A stretch of 64,000 bases of DNA from Bactrocera neohumeralis (taxonomy: Eukaryota > Arthropoda > Insecta > Diptera > Tephritidae): NCBI RefSeq assembly GCF_024586455.1, contig NC_065921.1, forward strand, positions 87,232,061 through 87,296,060. The letters run 5' to 3'. Position 1 is the stretch's first letter. Each line of letters opens with the position of its first letter. The notes under the pieces were generated by a model, which worked only from the letters and a program-made list of their open reading frames with translations, was not told the DNA's origin and searched no databases. Below, one piece after another: positions 1 to 11,830 of this stretch. Both the position numbers and the translations under genes were made by a program.

Positions 1-2290
1 GAACAGTCTAGAGCTACCTTTTACCCATTCCTTTGTCATTTATTAGCGAGTTTTATATTTTCTTCGTGGCGTAGTCTAGCAGATCCTTTTAAAACCGAAG
101 TGCCTAAACAAATTTCCTTTCGAAGTCAGATATTTGCTTGCATTCTTAACAAAACTAGCCTTGTTCTCATCGCACCAAGTAAGCTGTGTAACTGAAGTTA
201 AGAATTAAAGCGTGAAGGCTTCGATTTGCCAATTCGTTATGCCAATTGACATGCCAACAAATGTGGACTGTAAATATGCCTGCATATTCTTCGAATTACA
301 GCGCGACCGAGCCTAGTTTTGGCATACCTTTGCATATGAGCTGGCGGCCTTGGTTGCCTTTTTGGCCAATAGCAACAAGATTCAACAATAATCTCCATAA
401 TTAACGGCACTGCGCGAGTTTTTGCGAATTTCCTTTGCTCATTTGCTTGCGCTCTTTTGGTATTCAATGTGTTTTTGTTTCCGTTTGCGCTTAAATTGCA
501 TTTCAATATTTCTACCTTTCGTGCCGTGTTGTTGCTTCATTTCATTTTCGGGCAACGCATAAGCGCCTTCCCGGAAAGGATCCTTATGCACATTAAAGTC
601 ATCAAAGGGTTAAGTTGCAGAACTTCCCAACACGTTTACCTACACTCGAAATGAATTTATATTATGTACATATTTTAAAGCTGCAAATAAGTGTCGGTGG
701 CTGTGCGCGTGTGTGTGTGTGTACTACTTACGCATTCACATTCACATGCAACTTCAACTTCGCTTTTGTGTGCTCCTTAAGTTGGTTGTGGCGCTCCTCC
801 TTTACCACTTTCGCTCCGCTGCGGCTTCATAAAAAATTTATGTGCCATTGCTGCCACATGGAATTCACTCTTATCGGCCAACACCGCCGCCACACAACCA
901 ACCGACTTCAACCACTTCGCATTCGTCCTTGCTCCTCATCTTTCACACACAATTCGCTTTCATGCGCTACCTAGCGATGTGAGCGTATGTGCATATGCGT
1001 CTATGTATGTGTGTGGTTTGCTGCCTGCCTGTGGATTGGCAACAGTCGCATTTGCCGTTGTTTTTGTTGCGCCATCACAGTGGCATTTGGAGTCACTTGC
1101 TGCCAATCGCTTTGGAGTAATACTGCTGACTCAGCGCAGCGCTCGCGCAAAGCGCTCCCCATCGTCTACTCCGCCGCCACCGCTCTTCCCTCCTCTCACG
1201 GCACATGCTGCCAGCCACTGCAAATCTCCTGTGTATGTGTCGGCAGTTAAATTCTTCGTTCTTTCAACATAAAAAAACGCTTCGTTTGGTCGCGCATTTG
1301 CTTGGCTGAAGTTGTAAATTTTGCATTGCCATTCGTTTGGGGCAACAACACTTTAATGAAAAACGTACAAAAAACAAGCAGCAGGAATTTATGTTAACAC
1401 AGTAAATATGCGCATAAAACGCGCTGACAAACCGACGCGAGTAACGAGCTCCGAGCTCGGCCGCGAGGGCGGTAGGCCAGCCACCAGGCGGGCAGCCAGG
1501 CAGGCAGTCAACAATGTTGGCTACAACATTTCTACAATGTTGCTGATTTGTTGCGCATTTTTTCGTTCGGATTGCGTACACACCATCATGCAACATTTGA
1601 AATTTTTGGTTGAGTGAAAATGAATGTTCAGGAAATTTTCACAAATGAGCGGCATTTCGAAGTGTTTTTCGCAGAAGCTTTAAGCAATTCCCAAGCTGTT
1701 AAATTAAAGATGTGTTTTGGCAGCATTTGCTGCATTGAAGCCACAACGGTTGTAAAAAATATTTGCTCTACACATTTTTGAAAAAAATACTTTATTGTTT
1801 TGTTGGTCTACCAAAATAATATAAATTCAGGGTGCTCCAATAAGAGCCCTGCAATTAATGAAAGTATTCCAAAAGGTGATCCTTACTTTTTCTGAAGCTA
1901 TAATTTGCAATTATTTGCAGAATCCAGCAACATATTGACTATTATGCAATATTTGAATCTAAATCTTCATATTGTCATCTCACAAAACGTCTTGTGTATC
2001 AACACTGACTTGCTCTATGATTGTATAATGGAAATTGAATGCCACTAATGCCAGCCAATGGCCCAACATAGAGTCTTTCTTGCCGGAAAACATGATATTT
2101 TTCAAAAATTATCGGTAATATATAGAATAAGTGGCTGCGTAGAACAACCTTCACATGTAAATGATGTAGATTGGAACTCTCTCAATCAAAAAACATGCTG
2201 AAAAACAAATGGAGTCTACTCAGTGCCAGCAAAGGTATTATGCAGGAATTATACCCTAAGCAAGCAATATGCATATAGTAAACCAACGTC
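1..2290. other. Non-coding stretch, no gene seen
   Basis: No open frame here has protein-like composition or a recognisable domain. The stretch has a short GT run near 709-722, pyrimidine-rich runs, and two GC-richer islands near 1125-1215 and 1425-1510 inside AT-rich DNA. The islands could be regulatory, but I see no core promoter with a matching exon. From about 1800 the sequence becomes AT-rich up to the mariner copy. Confidence 0.5.
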
Positions 2291-2297
2291 GGTGAAC

Positions 2298-3553
2298 CTA
2301 TTAGGTCCTACACTAAACAAGTTCTTTTTTTGTGTGATTTAAACACGGCTTCTTTTAGTGTGTAAAAAATTTATGAAATTATACATATTTTCTCCATTTT
2401 AATCCAATACCTTTTGCTAACTTTCGGGCAAGAGATTGATTTCACGCTCATAAAATGCTTGAACCATTCAGACGAAACCCCGGTACAAGTAGTTTTTGAC
2501 GTCCTGATTTCAAGCGAAAGTTCTTCCATTCAAAAATTTTCAGTTATCCGAACAAGTAATAGTACGAAGGCAATAAAACTGGAGTATGTTTTAGGTGTGG
2601 TAGCACATCCCATTCAAGCTGCAAAAGCTTTTGGCGAGTCATCAAACTTGTATGAGGTTTCGCATTATTCTATTGGAACACTTTACCTTTTCTATTGATC
2701 AATTCTGGCCGTTTTGCTTTGAGTGCATCACTCAATTCGTTCAGCTGATCCCAAAATTATAATTAATTCAGAATTAATCGTAGCATTGTCGAACAAAAGC
2801 TCAAAATAAACGAAACCTTCCAAGTCTCACCAAACAGTCAGTTAACCCTTTTTTGGTTACTATCGATCCTCGAAGTGGTTTGAGCTAGTTGATACTTTTA
2901 CAACATGATCTCTTGCGCTTTACATTCTCATACCTTTCGTAGTCCGTAACAAAGCGCTTCAAAAATGGATCACTTCTTTGACGTTTGATAAGCAAATCAC
3001 AGTCGTTAATAGTACGAAGCAAATTTTATTCTGTAAGAACATGAGGAAACCATTTGACAGGCTTTGAAATTGATTTTAGGCGTTTCATGTGCTTATGAAG
3101 GATCGCATTAGACAAATTTAATCTTTCAGCAAACTCTCGAGTAGTTATTCGACGATTTGTACTACCATTGACTTTATTTTATGCATATCGGCTTCAGGAA
3201 TCCTTCCGGCACGTGGTGCTTTCCCAAGACCGAAGTTGCCGGAACGAAATTTTGCAAACCAATTTAGGCATTGGCGTTCGGTCAACACATCTTTTCTCCG
3301 TACACATCACATACATAACTTTCGCCTTGCTTGAACTGCATTTCTACGCTTTCGATAGAGAAATGGAGTAAAATACGCCGAAATGCTATTTTCGTTCTTC
3401 CACCTTAGATAGATCACTAAACAAAAACTATTTCAAAAAATTTAAGATTTTTTTTTTTTCAAAGAAGTCTTACTATGGTTATGAAGTTAGCTGCGAAAAA
3501 CTTCAAAAAGATCAGCTGTTTATGTGAAAATAGTAAAAAATCTTGGATCTATA
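2298..3553 (-). pseudogene. Degenerate mariner transposon, lineage A, copy 1
   Basis: Read on the minus strand, this stretch encodes a broken mariner transposase. The catalytic half lies around 2400-2760, with residues resembling ELINRKGKVFQ, SLMTRQKL and LEWDVLPH. The order and wording match the copy at 9.2-10.5 kb, including the 3' segment with its short A-rich tail (2300-2400) and the 5' segment with CAGCTGATC and TTCGCAGCTAACTTC in inverse sense (3490-3520). The left terminal repeat is recognisable at about 2298-2330. The right one is badly decayed, so the end at 3553 is an estimate. Stops and frameshifts interrupt every frame, so no active enzyme is possible. Mariner transposases cut and paste at TA dinucleotides. 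This copy is a fossil. Confidence 0.75.
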
Positions 3554-4228
3554 GATTTTAAAAATAAATATAATTGATCGAAATGCAGCAAATGCGCAAG
3601 AACAAAGTGCTGTATCTGAGTCTATGCATGTAAAAATAGTTATGCCACACACATGCATATATTTGCGAATATTTATGCACAATTTGTCATGAAATTCCCA
3701 TGATAAAGCGCTTGACATTGATCGGCTAATTCATGCAATTGCGCATAAAATGCTAAGCAGGAAATATTGCTGTGGACTTACAGCGGAACTAGTCCGCTTT
3801 AAGGCACGATTTCACAACGTGTGAACTCTTATCAAAATCCAGCAGTTAAGGGAGTCGGGGTTGATTTTGAGTAGAATAGGAACACAGTTCAATGGTAGGG
3901 AATAAGATTGTGTGTGTTAAGTCTCAGTCTCAGTCAGTCAACAATAAAGTTTGGTATGGGTCAATATGTATTTCATTTTGATTTATAATGGCATAGTAAA
4001 AAAAACGCTTGAAAATGTTATATGCCGATATAAATTTTAGTAATTTAAAGTGGAGTATGAATTTTTCTATCTAATAGTAAGAGGAATATAGAGAACTATA
4101 AGGCGAGAGACTTTCCCGTTATGATTTGGAGCTCATATTTGGTGAGAATTTCATTGAGGTGTCTAAGAACCGACTTTTCACTGTATCAGGCGAAAACAAA
4201 TATTAAGAATTTGGACTATACTTATATA
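3554..4228. other. Non-coding stretch between mariner copies
   Basis: No gene is visible. An AATAAAG preceded by CAGTCTCAGTCAGTC near 3925-3955 looks a little like the end of an LTR. No partner LTR, primer site or polypurine tract was found, so I do not call one. Confidence 0.45.
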
Positions 4229-4463
4229 TATTGTGACAAAAAAGTACCCGGAAATTGTAAATAAAATATGTAATTATTCCACCATATTTATTTTGTCGCC
4301 TTAAAAGTATCTAATCTACACTATATGAAATATGTAATACTTATGTATGCCAACGATTTTTCCAGTCCTCGAAACACTTTTCATAAGCTTTTTTTGGGAT
4401 GGTCTTCAGCTCGTTTAAATTTAATGTAAATTACAATTTCCAAGCACTTTTTTGTCACAATGA
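4229..4463. mobile_element. Mariner-derived MITE, lineage B
   Basis: A short element of about 235 bp has inverted ends. The left end reads TTGTGACAAAAAAGTACCCG followed by GAAATTGTAA. The right end, reverse-complemented, reads TTGTGACAAAAAAGTGCTTG followed by GAAATTGTAA. The interior of the left half matches the 3' end of the mariner remnant at 34.6 kb (wording such as GCCAACGATTTTTCC near 4349), so this is an internal-deletion derivative with no coding capacity. A TA precedes the left end. The right flank reads TG, so the target duplication has decayed. Confidence 0.75.
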
Positions 4464-4465
4464 AT

Positions 4466-6318
4466 AATTTTTATAAAATCTTGTATGAAAGATGCTTCGA
4501 ATGAACGGTACTTTTCTGTATTGTACCTTGCAGAAAAAAATCCACCTTTTCTTCTTATAGCTCCGATTTTATGTAGCAGAGGCAGTATTAGGTGGTTTAA
4601 CTATCCAAGTAATTTATTACGATTTTTCGAAGTTTATTATTTTACAATTTTTAATAATCTTAAAAAAATCACTTGAAATTATTTTCCACCTCGAGTGTTC
4701 CAATTAATATGCATTTTCTCTGCTGGGTACAAATTGCATGCGCTTATTTATAACATATGTATGTATATGTAAGTACATATGTACATACATACATACATAC
4801 GTAGGTACAACAGCGTAACACACTCAGTGATGCATTGACAATTGAATTCTGTAATTTTGTATTGTTCGACCACCCATGAACCTGTTAAATGGCAGCGTCG
4901 TCATCATCATTTCTCACATAATTAAGAACATTCATTACAACGAAGGCATTCTTAATGAAACTACACAGACGATATATCAATAGCACACACACACACACAC
5001 ATGTGCATTTTTATATGAATTACGAATTAGTAAAATAACCTTTGAAAATGTCTTATGTGCACCACAATTATATACATACATACATATATATAAATGCTGC
5101 TGGCGGCTGGCGACTGACAGTTACGTCGGCGTTGGCAAGCAACCGAGTCAATTTAACTCCAACTCCAGCAGAGAGACACATTAAAATGCAATAAAATAAA
5201 ATTTACAATCTTTGCAGCGAACAACAACAACCACATACATAAATGTTAGAGTGCATGTGTATATAAGCATATGTATGTATGTATGTGCATGAAAGTAAGC
5301 GGTGTCACATGAGTACTAATATCTGTTCTATGCCAAGAGTCATATCGTTGCCGGTTGCTGTTGTTGTTGTTGTTGTTCAACAATATGTAAAAATGCCAAA
5401 CGGCCAATTCGGCTGTTGCATAACTGCAGCTGTGCATGTGTGTGTGTGTGTGCACTATAACGATGCTGCATTTTCGAAAATAAGTCACTGAAGCGGCGAC
5501 AAAGATTGTATTGAGCTGATAAATTCATTACGAAAAAGTTTTCCACAATACGACGACAATAAAATGTATTCAATTGAATTGGGATTGTACAGACTCTGGG
5601 CTGCTGTTGTTGTTGTTGCTATTGAAACTTTTGTTAAACACAGAAGTGTTCGATAAATAAATAGTGAAAAGTCCTTTGTGCACGAGCAGAAACACATGAA
5701 ATACTTTTGTGTCAGCAGACGACAAATGTTTGCATATGTGTGTCTGTGTGTGTGTGTGTGTGTGTGCCTATCGAAAATGTATTGTTATGGTAATCAAATA
5801 TTAAAGCAATTGAAAATCCGTATTGTTCGGCATGTTATTTTGCTGGCGGCTTAGCTGAAGTGCGAGCAAAAAAACATTGAAGCAAATTATTGACTTGAAT
5901 AATTTAATGGCCGAAGAAATGCAATTGATTGCTGGGAATTATTGGATGAGAAGATAGCAATCTTTTTGTGTTTTAGACATTGTTTGACCGAATTTAGTTC
6001 ACAGTATGTGGTTGAGAGTCTCGAGGTTTCGAATATCACATGCATATTTGAGGGAAATTTTCGTAAATTGTTCTTAGAGTTTAATATAGATTGTGGTGAT
6101 TTTCAGCTGGCACTCAAAAACTCGTAGAATCACAGTAACCAACTTAAATTTTCACCAGAAATATTATTTGTCAATAACATTTAAAAATAAGAAAAAGTCT
6201 TGTTAATATCATGTCAAATAAGAGAGTTATTATTCATCGTTGAGCTTGTATGACAGCTACATATATGCTGTAGTGATCCGATCATAACAATATACCCGTA
6301 GATCTCGTATCTTATCTC
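4466..6318. other. Non-coding, microsatellite-rich stretch
   Basis: No gene is seen. It holds (CATA)n near 4780-4802, a CA run near 4985-5000, GTT repeats near 5353-5380 and 5602-5618, and TG runs near 5436-5452 and 5740-5766. Open frames here are microsatellite translations. Near 6250-6290 there is a short inverse-sense match to the 153-bp repeat seen at 16 kb. Confidence 0.5.
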
Positions 6319-6319
6319 C

Positions 6320-7082
6320 GGAATAGCTTTCAGAGCCGAGGTGCTGCTTGGATCTCCTCTGTCATTTCAAAATGCGAGCTTATCAGGAAAGGAAACAAAA
6401 GAAGTTCGTTGGGGCCAGATCTAGCCATAGGGCGGCTGCGGAAGCATTGGGATACCGACCTTGGATAGGTAGCTGTTCACAAGAAAGGCGGTGTGAGCCG
6501 GAGCGTTGTCGTGGTGCGACTTTTAATTGGCTGCGATGTCTTGTCGGACCCTATTGACCCTTCGTTTGAGTATCTTGAGAACTTCCACGTAAAACTTGGC
6601 GTTTGACGGTTTGTCCAGGATGAACAAGTTAATGGTGGACGATGCCTTTGATGTCAAAAAAGACAATGAGCATCGTTTTCCCTTTGGATTTGCGCATTCT
6701 TCCTTTTTTTGGGGGAGAAGACGCCGTCGTGTACCACTCGGAAGATTGTCTCTTTTTTCACTCCACTTCTTGCTAAAGCAATATCTGGATAAGCCTCCTT
6801 GATCATATCAAACGTCTCTGTCGCAGATTTACCGAGTTTCACACAGAATTTATTCGCGTACCTCTGCTCTAAAGAACGATGCATTTTCGGCTTACACCAC
6901 TCAGAGAAGCACGTCGCGCGAAATTGTTTGTTCTGACTCTCCAGGTGCTCGTAGACAACTGACCAGCCGCTCGTTCGTTAGCTGGGAACGCCCTCTACCG
7001 AATCCAGTCGGTGCGCGCACGCTCCGAAGTACAGTCGCGGCGGAAGAAAATCAGTCCTTTTACTTTCCGGACTAACCTTGTA
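6320..7082 (-). pseudogene. Degenerate mariner transposon, lineage C
   Basis: On the minus strand, an open segment starting at 6884 encodes an N-terminal mariner helix-turn-helix (MHRSLEQRYANKFCVKLGKS, then ETFDMIKEAY). It jumps directly into later transposase sequence (KKRKNAQ, then HCLFDIKGIVHH), so the middle of the gene is deleted. Further frames near 6400-6500 carry PAHTAFLVNSYL-like and PPY-like pieces of the catalytic core. The outer end at about 7050-7082 reads, in transposon sense, TACAAGGTTAGTCCGGAAAG, a mariner-type terminal repeat. The 3' end is missing or unrecognisable. A deletion, stops and frameshifts make it inactive. Confidence 0.78.
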
Positions 7083-8935
7083 TATGGTTGTATACTTTAG
7101 TAGGTTACTAACTTGTTACTAACTTCGTGGCAAACTTAATATACTCTGCTCTGTGTATAAATACTACATATTTAAACTACCCGTTATGCGAACTTGTGAG
7201 GGTGGGTAACCATCATCAGGAACCACTTTAGACTAGAGTTGATCACTTAGTTATCCATGAAAAACTTTGTTTTTAAGTAAACGTTGAGAGTTGTCTATAG
7301 GATTTCGATACTTCTGAGGCGGCAGTATGCGGTGGGATCAAAACCTACGGCGGTTGTAGGAAATAATTGGTCCTAGCCTTCCAATTTTTAAAGAAGTAGC
7401 CAGAGACAAAGTCTAGATCTAGCAGCAGACAAGATGGAAGTTTCATCAACAACTAAAAGGGAGTTGGGTTGTTGTAATTGTACTATATGTAGTTCTTAGC
7501 GAAAGATTTTGTAAGAAAATGTGTGAGCTTAGGAAACTCGTAACTGATTACACCCCTAATCGCAGGCAACTATATGAATAAATGATGAAAATGTAGAGGC
7601 ATTTTGCCACATAGTATAACAACTGTTATTTCATATTTATGACACCGTTAATTTTCGACGCTCAACACATATTTTTTATGCAAATTTCTAAAAGTAATTG
7701 CGAATCTGTGCCAAGAAAAGAATGATAAAGAGAAAACTTTTTCAAAACTTTTCCCCTAAAAAATTATTGAACGATTTTATGCGGGTAGGAAACCAGCAAC
7801 AACTATGGAGTATGCGGGTAAGCTGAGCGCCGGGTGCAATATACTCATGGATGAACACACAAACGCACATTTTATGCACAAATAACAAAATCAATATTCT
7901 AAGAAAATGCGCTCAGAAAGAAGGCTGAGAGAAGGTGAGGAGTGTAAGAGGATAATGGGAAGATAAGAACGCCAAACTACCTGAAGAGTAGACACAATTT
8001 TTCAAACGAATGACTTCAAAGTGCTTAAATCAATAAAGCATTTATATACCACATTTGTGCATATATCATACAAACATGTATGTGTATGTATGTGTGTGAA
8101 ATTTAATTTAATATACTTTCGTACAAAAAAAAACAAAAAAGAACATATGAATACAGTTAGTTAGCCAAACATATGTACTTATGAGCAAATTTTACAATCC
8201 AACATTCATATCATATATAATATATATATATAAATATGTATGTATGTGTATGCGTGCCGCTGCTCACCTTTGCGCCTGCTGCTATGCTATTTTCCGACTG
8301 TTCGTCGGTCTGCACCGACCGACACCGACAGGATATTTGCATTTCACACATTTTGTGCAGACTTTACACTTCGTGCCGGCAAACAGCAATAGTAGCGCTA
8401 GCACACAGCCAACAACAGCAACAATAAAGCAACAGCAGCAACAACAAAGCTTGTGCAGATTAAAATGAAAATTACCATTTTCGTGCTGTTTTCTTTTTAT
8501 TTTGGCGTTTCGTCGGCAAATCTGTTTTCACTAAACATACACGAATTTCTACTTTCCTCACACATACATACATATATACATAAGTAAGAGTATACCACGT
8601 CGATGTGTGTGTGTGTCGGAATGTAGTTAGCTCATTGATGTTTATGGCTTGCAGACATGAATATGGCTCCTGTTTTGACGCTGAGCGCATAATTAGATGA
8701 GCTGTAAAACAGTCTATTGTGAGATTATTGCTTGGCGTTGAATGCGACGCAAGGTCGTTATTGTATGTTTAGGTATGGTGGTTTATACCTGCTGACAAGG
8801 GTTTACGCAGTTTTCAAGAGAAACAAGCGAAAAGGTATACTTCTATAATAAACATCTAGAAACTAACTATAATACACTTCACAGGTGCATTTCTTACGGT
8901 ATAAAAAGGCATAAAAATATATATATATGTATATG
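7083..8935. other. Non-coding stretch
   Basis: No supportable gene. There are A-rich tracts (8125-8145), ATAT/TATG microsatellites (8215-8250 and 8565-8590) and CAA/CAG repeats (8408-8450). The small open frames in this stretch come from those repeats. Confidence 0.5.
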
Positions 8936-8939
8936 ATTT

Positions 8940-9180
8940 TCATTTGTCAATTTGTATGACAGCTATATGCTACAGTTGCCCGATCTAAACAATTTGATCG
9001 GAGATTGTAGCGTTGCTTTGTGAAACGATTTACGCAAAAATTTATTGTCAGTTTGTATGGAAGCTATGTGCTATGGATCGATATAGGCAATAGCGACAAA
9101 TGAACAGCTCCTTGAGGAGATATGAATGTGTACGAAATTTCAGATGTATTTCACAAAAACTGAGAGAATATACTCACAAA
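8940..9180. repeat. Inverse-sense fragment of the dispersed AGCTGCCATAC repeat
   Basis: Two degenerate units in inverse sense read TTTGTATGACAGCTATATGC (from 8951) and TTTGTATGGAAGCTATGTGC (about 100 bp later), each followed by a GATC-containing segment. They correspond to the unit that forms 153-bp arrays at 16 kb and 32.6 kb. There is no coding capacity. Confidence 0.6.
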
Positions 9181-9222
9181 CATAGCTTAATCAACTAAAC
9201 TCGTCACGCCGATCATTTATGT

Positions 9223-10479
9223 TATATTGGGGCGTTCAATAAATAATTTCGTTTGACGACGACAGCTGATCTTATTGATTTTTTTCGCAGCTAACTTCAC
9301 TCTAAATCGCTTTACCATTCTATATATTATAAGGCTTCTTTGCAAAAAAAATTTCTTACATTTTTTTGAAAAGTTTTTTTTTTGGTCGCCTGTATAAAGT
9401 GGAGGGTCCCAAATAGGATTTCGGCGTATTTTAGTATTTAATTATAAAAAAGGGTTATAATCCAGTTCAGGCAAGGCGAAATTGTGATGTGCACGGAGAA
9501 AATGTGTTACCGAGCGCCAGTGCCAAAATTGGTTTGAAAAATTACATTCCGGCAATTTCGATCTTAAGAAAACACCACGTCCTGGAAGGACTCTTGAAGC
9601 CAATGTGGATAAAATAAAGATGTTGATCGATGCAAAACTCGAGAGCTTGCTGAAAGATTAAATTTGTCTAATGCGACCCTTCATAAGCACATGAAACGCC
9701 TAAAATTAATTTCGAAGCCTGTGAAATGGGTTCCTCACGTTCTTGCAAAAAGAAATTTGCTTCGTCGCATTAACGACAGTAATTTGCATTATCAGACGTC
9801 AAGGAAGTGATTCTCTTTGATAGCGCAATGTTACTGGCGACAAAAAGTATGTTATTTACAAGAACCTAAAGCGCCAGAGATCATAATCTAAAAAGTAGTA
9901 TAAACCAGCGCAAATTACTTCCAAATCGAAAGTAACTAAACAAAAGAATATGTGGTCTGCTTGATCGGATTTCAAAGGGATCGTTTGTTTTCAGCTTTTT
10001 CCCGACAATATACAATTAATTGTTAAGTGTATTGTGATCAGCTGGATCAATTGAGTGATGCACTTAAACGGAAAATGCCAGAATTGATCAATAGAAAAGG
10101 TTTAATGTTCCAACAGGATACAAATTTAATGACTCGCCAAACCTTTTGGAGTTTCAATGGGATGTGCTACCACACACACCATATTCTCGAGACCTTGCAC
10201 CTCAGTACTTTTACTTGTTCAGGTCACTGCAAAATTTTTTGGATGGCAGAACCTACAGCACAAATCATAACGTCAAAACCTACTGGTATCGGTTTTTTAC
10301 TGCAAAGATCAAGCATTTTATGAGTGTGGAACCTAACTCTTCACCGAAAGTTAGCAAAAATATTGGAGAATATGAGAGAAAGTGAAGAATATACATATAA
10401 TTTCATAAATGTTTTACACAATAAAAAAACGTATTTAAATTGCATAAAAATGAAACTACTTAATGAACGACCCAATATA
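9223..10479 (+). pseudogene. Near full-length dead mariner transposon, lineage A, copy 2
   Basis: About 1.25 kb, the normal mariner size. The left end reads TATATTGGGGCGTTCAATAA, and the right end, reverse-complemented, reads TATATTGGGTCGTTCATTAA, with TA duplications inside a TATA context. The broken coding region runs 9450-10385. In order it shows an N-terminal helix-turn-helix region, a second one (AERLNLSNATLHKHMKRL), the WVPH linker motif, and the catalytic core (ELINRKGLMFQQD, then HTPYSRDLAP and LFRSLQNFLDG). These are split over several frames with stops, so no enzyme is made. It faces the opposite way to the related copy at 2298-3553. Confidence 0.88.
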
Positions 10480-11559
10480 TAGTTCTAAGCTTACTAACAA
10501 TGTTTCTTTTGTGTAAAATCATTCTTCAAAGTATCACAAAGTTTTTGGTGAATTAAACTGAAATTAAACAAATTGATTTTTATGCATTCCTCACTTCGCT
10601 TTGCTAATTTGCAAACTTAATTTTTGAAATATCTAGCAAATTTAGTTTTCCCAGTGACGGAATGCCTTTTTAAAGTCAAAGCGGTGTCAGTGGCGGATTT
10701 GCCATTAAATGAAAAATGCAAACAAATTGCCAATAAATTGCATTACCAGCATACAACAGCAACAACAAACAAATCATCATTTATAAATGACACACCGCAT
10801 ACCGCCCAACAGGCAGGCAAAACAAACACAGCAACAACAACAACAACAACCGTCGTGTAAACACAATATTAGCAATTATGTAGAAAAAAATCGCCTGCAT
10901 TTCACCGCCGCGTCGCGCTTTGCGGCCGACAGTGTTGCCAACTAATAGCAGCAGACAGAAAGCAGAGCCGATTACAGCAGAAACAACAGCAACAGCAAAC
11001 ACACACACACAGAGGCAGACGCTATGACGAGCAACATCGGCCGACTTGCAGCGTCACAGACGCGACGCGACTCGCGACGACCATAACTTCGGTTTGGCAT
11101 CGGTTTGTTTGTTGTTGATGCGCCTCACGTGCGACGTATTGAATAATTACGAAGCGCATGAACTTGGAATGCCAAATGAGTGCGACAACAACAACAAGAA
11201 CAATAGTGGACAGAGCAACTGCAATAAAGGCAATGACAACGACAACGACAGCGCGTCTGTAATGAATGCCCGAGCCAAAGTGGCAGTCAGACAAGCGATC
11301 GGTCAGTTGGATGAGAGGGAGCGCACGCGTACACACACACACACACACACATCCATACAAACATGATTACATATGTACGTACGCGCGAACAGTTGTATTT
11401 GCGGTTGCTGGCGCAGGTGGGGCGGTGTTGCAAGGTGGGTGGACAGCATTTTTGTATACACTTGCAACATGTTGTTACAGGGTATAAAGGTTTTGTTCAG
11501 CTAACGGTTGTGAGTATCACCTAAAAGTAATCGAGATAGAGGTTATACATAGATATATA
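10480..11559. other. Non-coding stretch with CAA and CA repeats
   Basis: No gene is supported. Interrupted CAA repeats (10755-10850 and 10975-11000), a GC-richer block (10900-11110) and a CA run (11331-11350) are seen. Open frames on both strands are low-complexity and mirror each other, the usual sign of repeat-driven frames. Confidence 0.5.
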
Positions 11560-11830
11560 AAATGTTCAGGATGAAAAGACGAGTTGAAATCCGGGTGACT
11601 GTCTGTCTGTCCATCTGGCCGTTCGTCCGTGCAAGCTGTAACTTGAGTAAAAACTTGAAGATCGCAATTGCAGGGGACACTTTTTGAAAAAGTGGGCGTG
11701 GCCCCTCCACATCTGGGCTGTAGGGCGACTACGGAAACGTTGGGAGCCCGTCTTGTTTAGGTAACTGTTCACAAGAAAGGCTGTGTGAGCCGGGGGTGAA
11801 ACCATAAAACTGATATAAGGATTTTTGAAC
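11560..11830 (-). mobile_element. Short mariner lineage C fragment in repeat DNA
   Basis: Positions 11710-11800 match 6405-6490: both contain AACTGTTCACAAGAAAGG or a one-base variant, followed by GTGTGAGCCGG. On the minus strand this encodes PAHTAFLVNSYL, a slice of the mariner catalytic core. The adjoining 11580-11700 has GTCTGTCTGTCC and AAAGTGGGCGTGGCCC, wording I associate with a common dipteran dispersed repeat (from memory). No gene. Confidence 0.65.

Noticed and set aside
3890..3960. LTR retrotransposon end
   Set aside because: Only an AATAAA and CAGTC repeats. No second LTR, primer-binding site or polypurine tract.
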